The notes beneath the pieces are model-generated. The model was not told the DNA's origin, ran no database searches, and saw only the letters and a program-made list of their open reading frames with translations. A program made the position numbers and the translations under genes. A DNA stretch of 64,000 nt from Labilibaculum filiforme (lineage in GTDB: Bacteria; Bacteroidota; Bacteroidia; Bacteroidales; Marinifilaceae): assembly GCF_002843315.1 (NCBI RefSeq), contig NZ_MVDD01000018.1, forward strand, positions 20,035-84,034, in the 5' to 3' direction. This document shows positions 49,352 to 59,501 of the stretch, in pieces; position 1 is the first letter of the stretch, and every line of letters starts with the position of its first letter.

Positions 49352-50686
49352 CTATACGCAACCTTGAGCCAACATAGCTTCGGCAACTTTTACGAAACCG
49401 CCAATATTAGCACCTTTAATATAGTTGATGTGTCCTTTCTCAGTTCCGAATTTAACACAAGTGTCATGAATATCTTTCATGATACGACTCAACTTCGCAT
49501 CCACCTCTTCAGCGGACCAGTTGTATCGCATAGAGTTTTGTGACATTTCTAAACCTGATACAGCAACACCACCAGCATTAGCAGCTTTTCCAGGAGCGAA
49601 AGACATAGCATCCACTAGATAGAAAGCAGCATCTGCAGTACAACCCATGTTTGAAGTTTCAACAACGTATTTACATCCGTTTGCTTCTAACATTTTAGCA
49701 TCCTCTAAATTCAACTCATTTTGAATTGCACAAGGGAAAGCAAGGTCAACTTTAGCCTCCCAAGGTTTTTTACCTGGGAAGAATTTAGCTCCAAATTTTT
49801 CAGCAAAAGGAGCTACAACGTCATTATTAGAAGCTCTAAGATCCAATAAATAATCGATCTTCTCAGCATTCAATCCTTCTTGATCATATATATATCCATC
49901 AGGACCAGAAATAGTAACAACCTTAGCACCTAGCTCAGTTAATTTAAGAGCCGCACCCCAAGTTACATTACCAAAACCAGAAAGAGCAACAATTTTACCT
50001 TTTAGTTTTTCGTTGTTCTCTGCCAACATATGCTGAGCGAAATATACCGAACCAAAACCAGTTGCTTCAGGACGAATTAACGATCCACCAAACTCAAGAC
50101 CTTTACCAGTTAGTACTCCTACAAACTCGTTACGAATTCTCTTGTACTGTCCGAATAAATATCCAATTTCGCGACCACCTACTCCTATATCCCCAGCAGG
50201 AACGTCAGTGTTAGGACCAATGTGTTTGCAAAGCTCAGTCATGAAACTTTGACAGAAACGCATTATTTCGTTATCAGATCTTCCTTTAGCGTTGAAATCA
50301 GAACCTCCTTTTCCACCACCCATAGGTAATGTAGTTAAAGAGTTTTTGAATGTTTGTTCAAAACCTAAGAATTTTAATGCACTTAAAGTTACCGAAGGGT
50401 GAAAACGTAATCCACCTTTATAGGGTCCAATTGCACTATTGAATTCAACACGGTATCCGCGATTGATTTCTACTTCACCATTATCATTGATCCATGGTAC
50501 ACGAAACATGATTGTACGTTCCGGCTCACACATTTTATCAAGAATCTTAGCAGCTTTGTACTTTGGATTTGCATCATAAGTATCCCAAACTGTTTCAACT
50601 ACTTCTTGAACTGCCTGATGAAATTCTGCTTCTCCAGGAGTTTTGGCCTTTAGGCCTTCCATGAATTCATTAATCTTTGCTTCCAT
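49352..50686 (-). CDS. gdhA: NADP-type glutamate dehydrogenase
   Basis: 444-residue hexameric-type glutamate dehydrogenase linking 2-oxoglutarate and ammonia to glutamate. YKGGLRFHPSV and the catalytic-lysine loop LPMGGGKGGSDF near residues 125-137, PAGDIGVGGREIGYLFGQY near 165-183, and the nucleotide-binding GFGNVTWGAALKL near 240. Length and the GPDGYIYD region match the NADP-specific bacterial form. Monocistronic, with its own consensus promoter and terminator. Confidence 0.95.
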   Translation of the reverse strand: MEAKINEFMEGLKAKTPGEAEFHQAVQEVVETVWDTYDANPKYKAAKILDKMCEPERTIMFRVPWINDNGEVEINRGYRVEFNSAIGPYKGGLRFHPSVTLSALKFLGFEQTFKNSLTTLPMGGGKGGSDFNAKGRSDNEIMRFCQSFMTELCKHIGPNTDVPAGDIGVGGREIGYLFGQYKRIRNEFVGVLTGKGLEFGGSLIRPEATGFGSVYFAQHMLAENNEKLKGKIVALSGFGNVTWGAALKLTELGAKVVTISGPDGYIYDQEGLNAEKIDYLLDLRASNNDVVAPFAEKFGAKFFPGKKPWEAKVDLAFPCAIQNELNLEDAKMLEANGCKYVVETSNMGCTADAAFYLVDAMSFAPGKAANAGGVAVSGLEMSQNSMRYNWSAEEVDAKLSRIMKDIHDTCVKFGTEKGHINYIKGANIGGFVKVAEAMLAQGCV

Positions 50687-50745
50687 GCCAAACTATGTTA
50701 TGAAATTAAATTAGATTGTGTTGTTTTAAATATTAGTTCTTGGTT

Positions 50746-50775
50746 CAAAAGTATATATTTTTTCATAATCACAAA
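50746..50775 (-). promoter_or_regulatory. Promoter of gdhA
   Basis: Minus-strand TTTG (plus-strand 50772-50775), 18 bp, TACTTTTG (plus-strand 50746-50753): both boxes match consensus. The predicted start of transcription is about 50 bp ahead of the gdhA ATG. Confidence 0.68.
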
Positions 50776-50889
50776 TTAAATTAATATTTTTTTTACAACG
50801 TTTTCGTAATTTATAATGTACTGATTTAATTTACGTTACGAACTTTCACCTCCTGCTCTACAACATTATTCAAAAAATAATGACAAAAT

Positions 50890-51993
50890 TCATGTATTCA
50901 AAGCGTATATTTTTCCCGGAAGCGACTTTATTAAGCCATCAAACTCTAATTTTAGAAGCAAACTTGACACCTTACTCATCGGAAATGAAGTTTTCAAGCT
51001 AAGAATATCAATAGGCACATGATCTTTTTCTTTAAGTGCCTGAACAAGTGACTCCTCATCGGGAGATAGTTCAATAAATAATTTTGTCTGCACTGTTTTC
51101 GGACTTCCCTTCCTATTTTCCCAGCCTAAAATGTATTCCAAATCTGCAACCCCTTCGATTAGGTGTGCTTGATTTGTTTTTATCAATTTATTGCAACCAG
51201 TAGAACCTTTATCTGATATTCGACCAGGAAATGCAAAAACATCTCTATTATAGGAATTGGCAATGTCAGCTGTTACCAGCGAACCTCCTTTTGATGCTGA
51301 TTCAATAACGATAGTAGCATCTGCCATTCCGGCAATGATTCTGTTTCTGCGAACAAAATTTTTGGGGTCGAATTTACTTTTAGAAGTAAATTCACTGATT
51401 AGTGCTCCTTGATTCACTATTTCGTCGGCATAGCGTTTGTGTTGCGAAGGATACATCATATGCAAGCCATGCCCAACGGCAGCTACCGTTTGCAGCTGAT
51501 TACGCAATGCTGCTTTATGCGCACAAATATCAACACCATAAGCAAGGCCACTAATAATCAGCGGCTTAATTTCCTTTTGGGCTAAATCTTGAATTAGCTT
51601 ATTACAAACCTCTCGTCCGTAATCGCTAGCATTTCTTGTTCCTACAATACTAATAGTACGTGCAACATTAAAATCCGTTGTCCCTTTATAATATAGCGTG
51701 CAAGGCGAGTCAGAACAATTTAAAAGTCGTTGCGGATAATTTTTCTCTAAATAAAAACTGACCTTGATATGATTATCAGCGATAAATTTTTGCTCTTCTT
51801 CAGCCAATTGAATAGCCGCATCGCGATCTAATTTATCGAGAAAAGATGGACCTATTCCAGGGATTTTAAGCAAATTTTGCTTTTTCTCTTTAAACAGGCC
51901 CTCCACACTACCCGTATAAGCAATTACCTTTTTTGTATTTACAGGACCAATTCCATTCAAAAAACTAATAGCAATTTTATAAATATCCTCCAT
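50890..51993 (-). CDS. dprA: DNA-processing protein DprA
   Basis: About 367 residues from the ATG at 51993; the frame extends four codons to a TTG. An N-terminal helix-hairpin-helix region (IPGIGPSFLDKL) precedes the Rossmann DprA domain with GTRNASDYGREVC, SGLAYGVDICAHKAAL, GHGLHMMYPSQHKRYA, FVRRNRIIAGMADATIVIESASKGGSLVTA and FAFPGRISDKGSTGCNKLI. A C-terminal winged-helix tail ends the protein. It protects incoming single-stranded DNA and loads RecA. Last gene of a three-gene run with two envelope-protein genes. Confidence 0.94.
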   Translation of the reverse strand: MEDIYKIAISFLNGIGPVNTKKVIAYTGSVEGLFKEKKQNLLKIPGIGPSFLDKLDRDAAIQLAEEEQKFIADNHIKVSFYLEKNYPQRLLNCSDSPCTLYYKGTTDFNVARTISIVGTRNASDYGREVCNKLIQDLAQKEIKPLIISGLAYGVDICAHKAALRNQLQTVAAVGHGLHMMYPSQHKRYADEIVNQGALISEFTSKSKFDPKNFVRRNRIIAGMADATIVIESASKGGSLVTADIANSYNRDVFAFPGRISDKGSTGCNKLIKTNQAHLIEGVADLEYILGWENRKGSPKTVQTKLFIELSPDEESLVQALKEKDHVPIDILSLKTSFPMSKVSSLLLKLEFDGLIKSLPGKIYALNT

Positions 51994-52036
51994 GTATTCA
52001 ATCAATTATAAAAACGGAGTCTAATTTACAAAATAT

Positions 52037-52633
52037 TTATAAAGTAAATGTTGTTCCGACTGTAAAAAAACCTGCATTCCCCCAACCTAATTCAGCAAAT
52101 ATTCCAAATTCATTTGTAAAATGATAGCGGGTTCCCAACAATACGCCAAGATCAAAAAGTAAATCATTATTCCGATTCGTTCTCACATTCGGATCATTCC
52201 CACCATCTAATGTGGAAACACTGGATTTTTTATTTTCCAAAGAAAGTCCCGTTTTTGCACTGGCATACATTTCAATACCATTATCGGGCGCAATATTCAT
52301 TTGAGCAAGCCAATTATTTAATTCGTAAGTTAACACCGTTCCGAAACGATAGTAATTGTACTTTATTTCGCTAAAATTCCATTCCTGTTTTTGCCCGGCA
52401 TACCCAATATAGGCGCCAATACTTAAATCAGGTTTCCAATTTTTTTCTAACTGAATGATAAAAGATGGTGAATTTGTTTCATCGGAACCATTAAAATTGT
52501 GATCGAATTTCCCATATTTCCCTAAAGGAATTCCCACATTTAATCTCACATCATTTTGCTGCCCCAATATACTCGTTGGCAATACAAGCACCATTACCAA
52601 TAGTGCAAATTGATTTTTAATTTTTCTAATCAT
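52037..52633 (-). CDS. Outer-membrane beta-barrel protein of unknown function
   Basis: About 198 residues from the ATG at 52633. The longer frame from 52675 would place 14 extra residues ahead of a good signal peptide (MIRKIKNQF...SILGQQ). Alternating hydrophobic strands (FGTVLTYELNNWLAQMNI, YHFTNEFGIFAELGWGN) and the terminal aromatic/hydrophobic FTVGTTFTL fit a small eight-stranded barrel. No named family recognised. Located between dprA and a two-helix membrane protein. Confidence 0.7.
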   Translation of the reverse strand: MIRKIKNQFALLVMVLVLPTSILGQQNDVRLNVGIPLGKYGKFDHNFNGSDETNSPSFIIQLEKNWKPDLSIGAYIGYAGQKQEWNFSEIKYNYYRFGTVLTYELNNWLAQMNIAPDNGIEMYASAKTGLSLENKKSSVSTLDGGNDPNVRTNRNNDLLFDLGVLLGTRYHFTNEFGIFAELGWGNAGFFTVGTTFTL

Positions 52634-52717
52634 TTTATAAGCTTCGATAAAGAATTTACAGAACAAATAACGCATACTAGTTTATTTTAGTAGGCGTAAT
52701 TGCAAAAGTAATGTTTA

Positions 52718-53179
52718 CTATTTTTTTAAGGAATTTTTTTGCAGAGAATTAATTATTTCCTTCCTACTTGATTTTGAAAGAGAGGAAATACTCACCGACG
52801 GATATTTTGCCAATCCTCTTTCCGTTTGCTGATAAAGGGTAATTTCTGGTCGGAGCCCAAACAGTTTCATATCCAAATCGAAATGAGACAAGGTATTTTT
52901 GGAAATCTCGATAGATTTGAATTGATGATGAAAAGGGTGTAATGGATAATACCTCAAAATCACTTTAGTTTCCGACTCCTTATAAATAATAAAATTTAAA
53001 TTGAGCAGGAGACTAAATGCAATACACAAAATGACAAAAAAGCTAATAGCTCCAACAATCGGATAAATTGGTTTTACCTGCAAATAAATTAGCACAATAG
53101 TCGTTGCCAGATATAAAAATATCAGCAGGTAATAAAAAAGTTTGATCCAGGCTGCTCGATTTTGATTGTTTATTGTCAT
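52718..53179 (-). CDS. Small membrane protein with two N-terminal helices
   Basis: 153 residues from the ATG at 53179. The frame extends to a TTG at 53206, but a perfect -7 promoter element (plus-strand 53204-53211) overlaps that codon, so the ATG is the true start. Two hydrophobic helices (about residues 10-55) are followed by a soluble domain of about 95 residues reminiscent of PH-like, YdbT/YokE-type membrane-proximal domains (FIIYKESETKVILRYYPLHPF). Function unknown. Confidence 0.65.
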   Translation of the reverse strand: MTINNQNRAAWIKLFYYLLIFLYLATTIVLIYLQVKPIYPIVGAISFFVILCIAFSLLLNLNFIIYKESETKVILRYYPLHPFHHQFKSIEISKNTLSHFDLDMKLFGLRPEITLYQQTERGLAKYPSVSISSLSKSSRKEIINSLQKNSLKK

Positions 53180-53203
53180 TTTACTTCTTAAATTGAGTTT
53201 AAT

Positions 53204-53236
53204 CAAAGGTAAAAACTAAAATTGGAGTTAAACAAT
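53204..53236 (-). promoter_or_regulatory. Promoter deciding the start of the 52718-53179 gene
   Basis: Minus-strand TACCTTTG (plus-strand 53204-53211) is a full TAnnTTTG match, with ATTG (plus-strand 53233-53236) 21 bp upstream as an imperfect -33. Transcription would begin near 53197, after the alternative TTG start. Confidence 0.5.
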
Positions 53237-53492
53237 GAAAAGTTCATGATCTGAAAAATAGTTTCACTTTTAGGAGAATATTTTAGTTTTTGCTAATATA
53301 TAATGAATATTCCCTCAGACTTTTTTATTTTTACCCGGAATTATCCCACACTATATTAAATTAGTAATTGTAGAATAATTAAGTGAGGAGGGGGTGAATA
53401 TTCCACTTCTTCTGCCTTTTCGTGTCTTTCGGGCCGAAAAACAGAATGAAACTGAATATTTTCGTACTCCTGGTTTGGAAAAAAAAGATAAA

Positions 53493-54023
53493 ATGGAAGT
53501 AAAACTTCAAGAAGCAAAAGATTCGATAAGAGACGTAATTGATTTCCCTAAAAAAGGAATTGTATTTAAGGATATCACAACCATGTTGAAAGATGAAAAA
53601 CATCTTGCAACTTTGGTAGACACTCTTTACAATCAATATAAAGACAAAGGAATTACCAAAGTAGTAGGCTTGGAAAGTCGCGGATTTATATTAGGAACCG
53701 TATTAGCCTATCGTTTAGGAGCTGGTTTTGTGCCAGTTCGAAAGCCAGGTAAATTGCCATCTCCAACTTACTCCGAAAAATATTCTTTGGAATACGGAGA
53801 AGATGAAATTTTTATTCACCAAGACGCATTGGATTCGAACGATGTAGTTTTACTTCACGACGATTTATTGGCTACAGGTGGAACGGCAAAAGCTTCGATC
53901 AATTTATTGAACAAGTTTAATTTGAAAAATGTGTACGTAAACTTTTTAATCGAATTAGACTTTTTAAAAGGCCGTGAAAAATTGGATACATATTACGATG
54001 TTGATTCTGTATTCCACTTTTAA
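53493..54023 (+). CDS. apt: Adenine phosphoribosyltransferase
   Basis: 176 residues from the ATG at 53493 (MEVKLQEAKDSI). The open frame continues upstream to a GTG at 53394, but those 33 residues are absent from normal family members and read like untranslated sequence. The PRPP-binding motif VVLLHDDLLATGGTAKA near residues 120-136 and the N-terminal DFPKKGIVFKDIT are diagnostic. It salvages adenine to AMP. It is followed by a hairpin and then aroA on the same strand. Confidence 0.94.
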   Translation: MEVKLQEAKDSIRDVIDFPKKGIVFKDITTMLKDEKHLATLVDTLYNQYKDKGITKVVGLESRGFILGTVLAYRLGAGFVPVRKPGKLPSPTYSEKYSLEYGEDEIFIHQDALDSNDVVLLHDDLLATGGTAKASINLLNKFNLKNVYVNFLIELDFLKGREKLDTYYDVDSVFHF

Positions 54024-54043
54024 ATAAAGTATAAAAATAAACT

Positions 54044-54081
54044 TCAGGTCATCTTAACTAAAAATGGTTTTGATGACCTGA
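54044..54081 (+). terminator. Hairpin after apt
   Basis: A perfect 10-bp stem TCAGGTCATC (54044-54053) and GATGACCTGA (54072-54081) with an 18-nt loop. Only a short T tract follows, so termination may be partial, letting some transcripts read into aroA. Confidence 0.5.
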
Positions 54082-54124
54082 TTTGCGCTATCCCTGTATT
54101 TTTAAGTAGCTAAAACAATGTTCG

Positions 54125-55348
54125 ATGCAATACTCCATTTCGAAAAATAATAATTTACTGGAAGGAAGAATTATTCTTCCCGCCTCTAAAAGCATATCCA
54201 ATAGAGTTCAAATTATTAATGCTATAAGCAACAATTTTGAGCCTGTTAAAAATCTTTCGGATTGTGATGATTCCAGAGCAATGCAACGCATTCTAAATTC
54301 GAACACCAATAGTTTTGATGTTGGACATGCCGGAACTACCATGCGCTTTTTAACCGCCTACCTTTCTAAAATTGTTGGCGAATGGACCTTAACTGGTTCG
54401 CACCGAATGAAAGAAAGGCCTATTGGTGTTTTGGTTGATGCGCTTAACTCGATAGGAGCACAAATTACCTATTTAGAAAAAGAAGGTTATCCGCCACTTA
54501 AAATTTTTGGATCGAACCTTACCGGCGAAGAGGTGGAACTAAAAGGAAATACCAGTTCGCAGTACATTACAGCCTTGCTACTAATTGCTCCAACTCTTGA
54601 AAAAGGATTGCGAATTAAACTAAGTGGCAAAATTGTTTCGCGCTCGTACATTGAAATGACGCTGAACATTATGGAAGAGTTTGGGATTAAATCTGAATTT
54701 AAGGGACAAGAAATTTTCGTTCCCAACCAAACTTACCAACGAATTCCTTATGCTGTTGAAGGCGATTGGTCGGGCGCATCGTACTGGTTTGCTTTTATGG
54801 CTTTGGCCGATGAAGGAAAACTATACCTAGATGGTTTAAAAAGACACAGTTTTCAAGGAGATTCAGGTTTGATTCCCGTTTTTGAGATGTTAGGAGTGAA
54901 AGCTCAATTCTCGAAACGAGGAATGTTCATCGAAAAAATGGAAAGCAAATGCACCAAACTAAAATTTGATTTTAATCAGATGCCCGATTTGGCTCAAACA
55001 TTTGCCGTTTGTGCTTGTTTAAAAAACATTCCTTTCCATTTTACCGGTTTAGAAACTTTGAAAATTAAGGAAACCGATCGCATTTTTGCTCTGATCACCG
55101 AATTGGGAAAACTGGGTTATGTATTGAACGAACCTGCCGATGGTGAATTGGCTTGGAATGGAGCTAAAAAAACTGAGGAAGAAAATATTGTAATCGAAAC
55201 CTACCACGATCATAGAATGGCAATGGCATTTGCACCTATCGCACTAGTTCGCCCAAATATAGTAATCGATTCGCCCGATGTGGTGAAAAAATCGTATCCT
55301 AATTTTTGGGAGCAACTAAAAGACGTTGGTTTTGAAGTAACAGAATAA
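54125..55348 (+). CDS. aroA: 3-phosphoshikimate 1-carboxyvinyltransferase (EPSP synthase)
   Basis: 407-residue shikimate-pathway enzyme. LPASKSISNRVQII at the N-terminus carries the catalytic lysine. GHAGTTMRFLTAYL and GSHRMKERPIG form the shikimate phosphate site, and ETDRIFAL and YHDHRMAMAFAP the phosphoenolpyruvate site. Slightly shorter than the E. coli enzyme, as usual for Bacteroidota, with the second glycine-rich motif altered to AGTTMRF. Intact, ended by a strong terminator. Confidence 0.95.
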   Translation: MQYSISKNNNLLEGRIILPASKSISNRVQIINAISNNFEPVKNLSDCDDSRAMQRILNSNTNSFDVGHAGTTMRFLTAYLSKIVGEWTLTGSHRMKERPIGVLVDALNSIGAQITYLEKEGYPPLKIFGSNLTGEEVELKGNTSSQYITALLLIAPTLEKGLRIKLSGKIVSRSYIEMTLNIMEEFGIKSEFKGQEIFVPNQTYQRIPYAVEGDWSGASYWFAFMALADEGKLYLDGLKRHSFQGDSGLIPVFEMLGVKAQFSKRGMFIEKMESKCTKLKFDFNQMPDLAQTFAVCACLKNIPFHFTGLETLKIKETDRIFALITELGKLGYVLNEPADGELAWNGAKKTEEENIVIETYHDHRMAMAFAPIALVRPNIVIDSPDVVKKSYPNFWEQLKDVGFEVTE

Positions 55349-55371
55349 ATACTACAATACTTATTGTAAAT

Positions 55372-55408
55372 AAACCCGTTGAAGTTAAATCAACGGGTTT
55401 TGTTTTTT
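55372..55408 (+). terminator. Terminator of aroA
   Basis: An 11-bp stem AAACCCGTTGA (55372-55382) with its complement (55390-55400), 7-nt loop, then TGTTTTTT. It starts 23 bp after the aroA stop. Confidence 0.88.
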
Positions 55409-55432
55409 ATATACTCTAGTTTGTTTTACAAA

Positions 55433-55595
55433 ACGCAATGCGAGACTCAACTAAAGTGAGTCCCTCAAATTTAAGCATGCGTGAAGGATTGCAGTGGAAA
55501 CCCCACAGTTTGCGGTTGGCTTGGTGCGGTAGGACGAGGAGTTGCAACAGAAAGCCTGACCCGAAGAATGAGGGACACGCCCAAAAATAATTAAC
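55433..55595. repeat. GC-richer intergenic segment resembling a dispersed repeat
   Basis: About 160 bp clearly richer in G+C than its surroundings, with no open frame. It has a small hairpin GACTCA/TGAGTC (near 55444-55462) and phrases such as GCGTGAAGGATTGCAGTGGA and AAAGCCTGACCCGAAG, which look like the non-coding elements repeated between genes in many Bacteroidota. Only one copy is in this window, so repetition is recalled rather than seen. Confidence 0.4.
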
Positions 55596-55660
55596 AATGG
55601 GTAATGCTCAATTAATAATTAAACTCCTGTTTTTCGAATCAAACAAATAGAAATAAAAAA

Positions 55661-55686
55661 AGGAGAAACTCCCCAAAGCTTCTCCT
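55661..55686 (-). terminator. Terminator of deoD
   Basis: AGGAGAA (55661-55667) pairs with TTCTCCT (55680-55686). On the minus strand it is followed by a run of seven Ts (plus-strand As before 55661). It lies 31 bp beyond the deoD stop. Confidence 0.75.
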
Positions 55687-55716
55687 CAACTAACAATAAA
55701 TGTATCTGATCTAAAA

Positions 55717-56433
55717 TTATTGTTTTATTGCTGTTTCCAAACCAATTTTTATCATGGTATGCAGAGTTGTTTGACGCTCTTCGGCACTTGTTGCTTCACC
55801 AGTTAGGATATGATCGCTAACGGTAAGAATTGCCAAAGCTTTCGCCTTATTTCTTGCTGCAATTGTATATAAAGCAGTTGCTTCCATTTCTACAGCCAAA
55901 ACGCCATAATCTGCCCAAATTTTAAATGGTTCCGGATTATTTTCTAAATCGTGGTAAAAGATATCTGAAGTTAAGGTACTTCCTACCTTAATATTTACGC
56001 CTTGTTCTTCCGCTGCCTTGTGAGCATCCGTTAACAAACCAAAATTAGCACATGGAGCGTAATCCATGCCTCTAAAAAGGTTCTTGTTAATTGCTGAATC
56101 GGTACAAGATGTCATTGCTAAAATTACGTCGCGAACGTGAACATCGTCGTTAAAAGATCCACATGTTCCGATACGAATCAAGTTCTTTACCCCGTATTGT
56201 GTAATCAGCTCATGAGTATAAATTGAAATGGAAGGCACACCCATTCCGGTTCCTTGCACAGAAATGCGCTTGCCTTTGTAGGTTCCTGTGAAACCAAGCA
56301 TGTTTCTCACTTTATTGTAACAAACAACATCTTCCAGAAAATTATCTGCTATGTATTTTGCTCTTAATGGATCGCCAGGCAAAAGAATGGTTTCAGCAAT
56401 ATCGCCCATTTTGGCTTCATTGTGTGCACTCAT
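55717..56433 (-). CDS. deoD: Purine-nucleoside phosphorylase (DeoD type)
   Basis: 238-residue hexameric purine nucleoside phosphorylase. N-terminal [26 protein letters not shown] carries the phosphate-binding Gly and Arg. [33 protein letters not shown] (ribose contact Glu) and TVSDH with the catalytic Asp are all present. It splits purine nucleosides for salvage. Single gene with its own terminator; normal length. Confidence 0.95.
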   Translation of the reverse strand: MSAHNEAKMGDIAETILLPGDPLRAKYIADNFLEDVVCYNKVRNMLGFTGTYKGKRISVQGTGMGVPSISIYTHELITQYGVKNLIRIGTCGSFNDDVHVRDVILAMTSCTDSAINKNLFRGMDYAPCANFGLLTDAHKAAEEQGVNIKVGSTLTSDIFYHDLENNPEPFKIWADYGVLAVEMEATALYTIAARNKAKALAILTVSDHILTGEATSAEERQTTLHTMIKIGLETAIKQ

Positions 56434-56687
56434 AATATATTAATTTAAGGTTTACAAATAAAGATAATGGATTTCTGCTTAGGAACGCAAGAACCAAGCA
56501 CAGAAATAGCATTATATACTATTCATTTTCGAGAAAGAATATGGATTACAAATTGGTTGGATGGTAGTTAGTGAGTAAAACTTCGATTTTACTAAATCTA
56601 CATTAATAATCACTTTTCGCTTACTGAAGGCAAAACTAGTAATTTTATCTGACTTTACTTCTTTTTACTTTATACTTTCTCATTTTT

Positions 56688-57155
56688 CTACAAAGACATT
56701 CTTTTTCGCGCAAAGAAATCGCGAATTAAGGCTGCACTTTCTTCTTCCATAATGCCCGAAACAACTTCTGTTCTTGGATGCAACGGATTAGGCGAAAAGC
56801 GGGTGTATCCTCTTTTATCATCGCTTGCACCGTAAACAATTTTAGAAATTTGCGACCATGCCAACGCACCTGCGCACATATTGCAAGGCTCTAAGCTTAC
56901 GTATAAAGTACAATCGATTAAATATTTACCACCTAAATAATTGGCAGCGGCAGTAATGGCTTGCATTTCGGCATGTGCTGTTACATCGTTTAATCGTTCG
57001 GTAAGATTGTGCGACCGGGCAATTATTCGATTATTACATACCACAACAGCGCCTACAGGAATTTCATCGGCCTCGAAAGCTTTGTATGCTTCCTGCATTG
57101 CCTGTTTCATAAAATATTCGTCGGAAAAGGGAGATATGATAGGTTCTTGATTCAT
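56688..57155 (-). CDS. tadA: tRNA-specific adenosine deaminase
   Basis: 155-residue zinc deaminase of the cytidine/deoxycytidylate deaminase fold. HAEMQAI near residues 61-67 gives the zinc His and catalytic Glu, and PCNMCAGAL near 91-99 gives the two zinc cysteines. It fits TadA, which converts the wobble adenosine of tRNA-Arg(ACG) to inosine. A free guanine deaminase is less likely given the FARKRMSL C-terminus. Monocistronic. Confidence 0.9.
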   Translation of the reverse strand: MNQEPIISPFSDEYFMKQAMQEAYKAFEADEIPVGAVVVCNNRIIARSHNLTERLNDVTAHAEMQAITAAANYLGGKYLIDCTLYVSLEPCNMCAGALAWSQISKIVYGASDDKRGYTRFSPNPLHPRTEVVSGIMEEESAALIRDFFARKRMSL

Positions 57156-57518
57156 ATTAGTAAAGATATGAGATGTGAGATTTTAGATGTGAGAAGAAAG
57201 ACAATACCAAACTATGAATAATAGTTTAAAATGTAGTTCCCCTTTGAAAATAGAATTGAATAATATTCAAGTTTTATACCATTTAAGGTCTATTTTCATT
57301 ACTTATCGCTAAAATCTAACAATCTATTAATAAAAGCTTATTCAATTTGGCAAATTGTTAGTATTTTCGCAAAGTTAACAAAATAGGAATAAGACCGATT
57401 ACTAATCAATTATAGACTTTCACTTTATCCGAATGCGGATTTTCGTTGATAATTGACAGTATCCCCAAAATGAGGAACGGTAAACGCCTAATTGGATTGA
57501 ATCATTAAATGGTATAAG
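57156..57518. other. Intergenic region upstream of aspS
   Basis: No supported gene. A 10-bp direct repeat AGATGTGAGA occurs at 57171-57180 and 57185-57194. A possible -7 element TATTTTCG at 57362-57369 could start aspS transcription, giving a leader of about 145 nt. No known riboswitch or T-box pattern is recognised. Confidence 0.35.
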
Positions 57519-59276
57519 ATGTACAGGACTCATACTTGTGGAGAATTAAGAATTCAGAATGCAAACGATACGGTAACGCTTAGTGGCTGGGTGCAAAAAG
57601 CTCGTAACCTAGGAGGAATGACTTTTGTTGATCTTCGCGATCGATATGGCATTACTCAATTTGTTTTCGATATGGAAAGCAATGCTGAACTATGCGAAAA
57701 GGCCAGAAAACTAGGCCGTGAGTTCGTAGTTGCGATTACTGGAAAAGTTGCCGAAAGACAAAGTAAAAACGATAAAATACCAACAGGAGATGTTGAAATT
57801 ATTGCTGACCAACTTACTGTTTTGAGTAAATCAATAATTCCTCCTTTTACCATTGAAGACAAGACCGATGGTGGTGATGAATTAAGAATGAAGTTTCGTT
57901 ACCTGGATTTACGTCGTTCTTGTGTTCGTGAGAATTTAGTATTGCGTCATAAAATGGGCATGGAAGTTCGTAACTATTTGGATCAGTTGAATTTTATTGA
58001 AACAGAAACTCCTGTTTTAATTAAATCGACTCCCGAAGGTGCTCGTGACTTTATTGTTCCTTCGAGAATGAATCAGGGTGAATTTTATGCATTGCCACAG
58101 TCGCCACAGGTATTTAAACAATTGTTGATGATTTCGGGTTTCGACCGTTACTATCAAATTGTAAAATGCTTCCGCGATGAAGATTTACGTGCCGACCGTC
58201 AGCCAGAGTTTACTCAGATTGATTGCGAAATGGCATTTGTTGAGCAGGATGACATTTTAGATACTTTTGAAGGATTAACCAAACATTTATTCAAGAAATT
58301 GAAAAATGTGGATATGAACTTTAAATTTCCTCGTCTGGATTATGCCGATGCCATGGAATTTTATGGTAACGATAAGCCGGATATTCGTTTCGATATGAAG
58401 TTTGTTGACCTAAGTGTAATTGCTAAGGGAAGTGATTTTAAAGTTTTTGATGAAGCAGAATACATCGGAGCAATTTGTGCTGCCGGATGTGCTACTTATA
58501 CTCGTAAACAACTAGATGCGCTTACCGATTTTGTGAAAAAACCACAAATTGGAGCCAAAGGATTGGTTTACTTGAGATACAACGAAGATGGTTCGTATAA
58601 ATCATCGGTTGATAAATTTTACAGCGAAGAGCAATTGCAGAAATGGGCAGAGGCTTGTAATGCAAAACCAGGTGATTTAATCCTAATTTTGGTTGGCGAA
58701 AAAGCAAAAACTTTACCTCAGCTAAGCGAATTGCGTTTAGAAATGGGAAATCAGTTAGGCTTGCGCGATAAGAATGTTTATGCTCCGCTTTGGGTTGTTG
58801 ATTTTCCTCTTTTAGAGTGGGATGAAGATTCAAAACGTTTCCATGCTATGCACCATCCGTTTACTTCGCCTAAAAAAGAAGATCTCCATTTATTGGAAAC
58901 TGATCCGGGTAAAGTTCGTGCCAATGCTTATGATTTGGTTATTAATGGTGTTGAAATTGGCGGCGGTTCTATTCGTATTCACGACACAGAATTGCAAGCT
59001 CGCATGTTCAAGCATCTTGGCTTTACCGACGAAGAGGCACAAGCTCAGTTTGGGTTCTTAATGAATGCATTTAAATATGGTGCACCACCACACGGCGGAA
59101 TCGCTTTTGGATTTGACCGTTTGGCATCTATGTTTGCAGGTATCGAATCGATTAGAGACGTTATTGCATTCCCTAAAAACAACTCTGGCCGTGATGTAAT
59201 GATCGATTCTCCATCGCCAATTGCCGAAGCACAAATGGTTGAGTTGGGCTTAGACTACAGAAAGAAGTCGAAATAA
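57519..59276 (+). CDS. aspS: Aspartyl-tRNA synthetase
   Basis: 585-residue class IIb synthetase. The N-terminal OB-fold anticodon-binding domain (about residues 1-110) is followed by the catalytic core with motif 2 ([21 protein letters not shown]) and motif 3 ([13 protein letters not shown]). The bacterial GAD insertion domain is at about 285-415. Bacterial length. It ends with a strong terminator. Intact. Confidence 0.97.
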   Translation: MYRTHTCGELRIQNANDTVTLSGWVQKARNLGGMTFVDLRDRYGITQFVFDMESNAELCEKARKLGREFVVAITGKVAERQSKNDKIPTGDVEIIADQLTVLSKSIIPPFTIEDKTDGGDELRMKFRYLDLRRSCVRENLVLRHKMGMEVRNYLDQLNFIETETPVLIKSTPEGARDFIVPSRMNQGEFYALPQSPQVFKQLLMISGFDRYYQIVKCFRDEDLRADRQPEFTQIDCEMAFVEQDDILDTFEGLTKHLFKKLKNVDMNFKFPRLDYADAMEFYGNDKPDIRFDMKFVDLSVIAKGSDFKVFDEAEYIGAICAAGCATYTRKQLDALTDFVKKPQIGAKGLVYLRYNEDGSYKSSVDKFYSEEQLQKWAEACNAKPGDLILILVGEKAKTLPQLSELRLEMGNQLGLRDKNVYAPLWVVDFPLLEWDEDSKRFHAMHHPFTSPKKEDLHLLETDPGKVRANAYDLVINGVEIGGGSIRIHDTELQARMFKHLGFTDEEAQAQFGFLMNAFKYGAPPHGGIAFGFDRLASMFAGIESIRDVIAFPKNNSGRDVMIDSPSPIAEAQMVELGLDYRKKSK

Positions 59277-59298
59277 AGAGCTTTAAGATATAAGTATC

Positions 59299-59329
59299 AG
59301 CCCCGATCGAATGATCGGGGCTTTTTTTT
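59299..59329 (+). terminator. Terminator of aspS
   Basis: A perfect 10-bp stem AGCCCCGATC (59299-59308) and GATCGGGGCT (59313-59322) with a 4-nt loop, followed by seven more Ts. It is 22 bp after the aspS stop. Confidence 0.92.
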
Positions 59330-59414
59330 ATCCGTGAAAAAGAGTTACGGAAAAGTGAAAAATAGGACGCAGATTTTTATGAAAGAAATGATAAACACAG
59401 ATTAGGAGAGACAA

Positions 59415-59446
59415 AAAAAGCTGTACTAAGAGTAGAACAGCTTTTT
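59415..59446 (-). terminator. Terminator of lepA
   Basis: AAAAAGCTGT (59415-59424) pairs with ACAGCTTTTT (59437-59446). On the minus strand it ends in a T run. It lies about 55 bp beyond the lepA stop and may act in both directions. Confidence 0.7.
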
Positions 59447-59501
59447 AAAAATTTATTGGTCAGAATTAATTCATCATTTCTAATTCATAACTCATAATCG
59501 T

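Noticed and set aside
53394..53492. GTG-initiated 33-residue N-terminal extension of apt
   Set aside because: Normal APT proteins begin at the position of the internal ATG (53493); the extension has no family counterpart.
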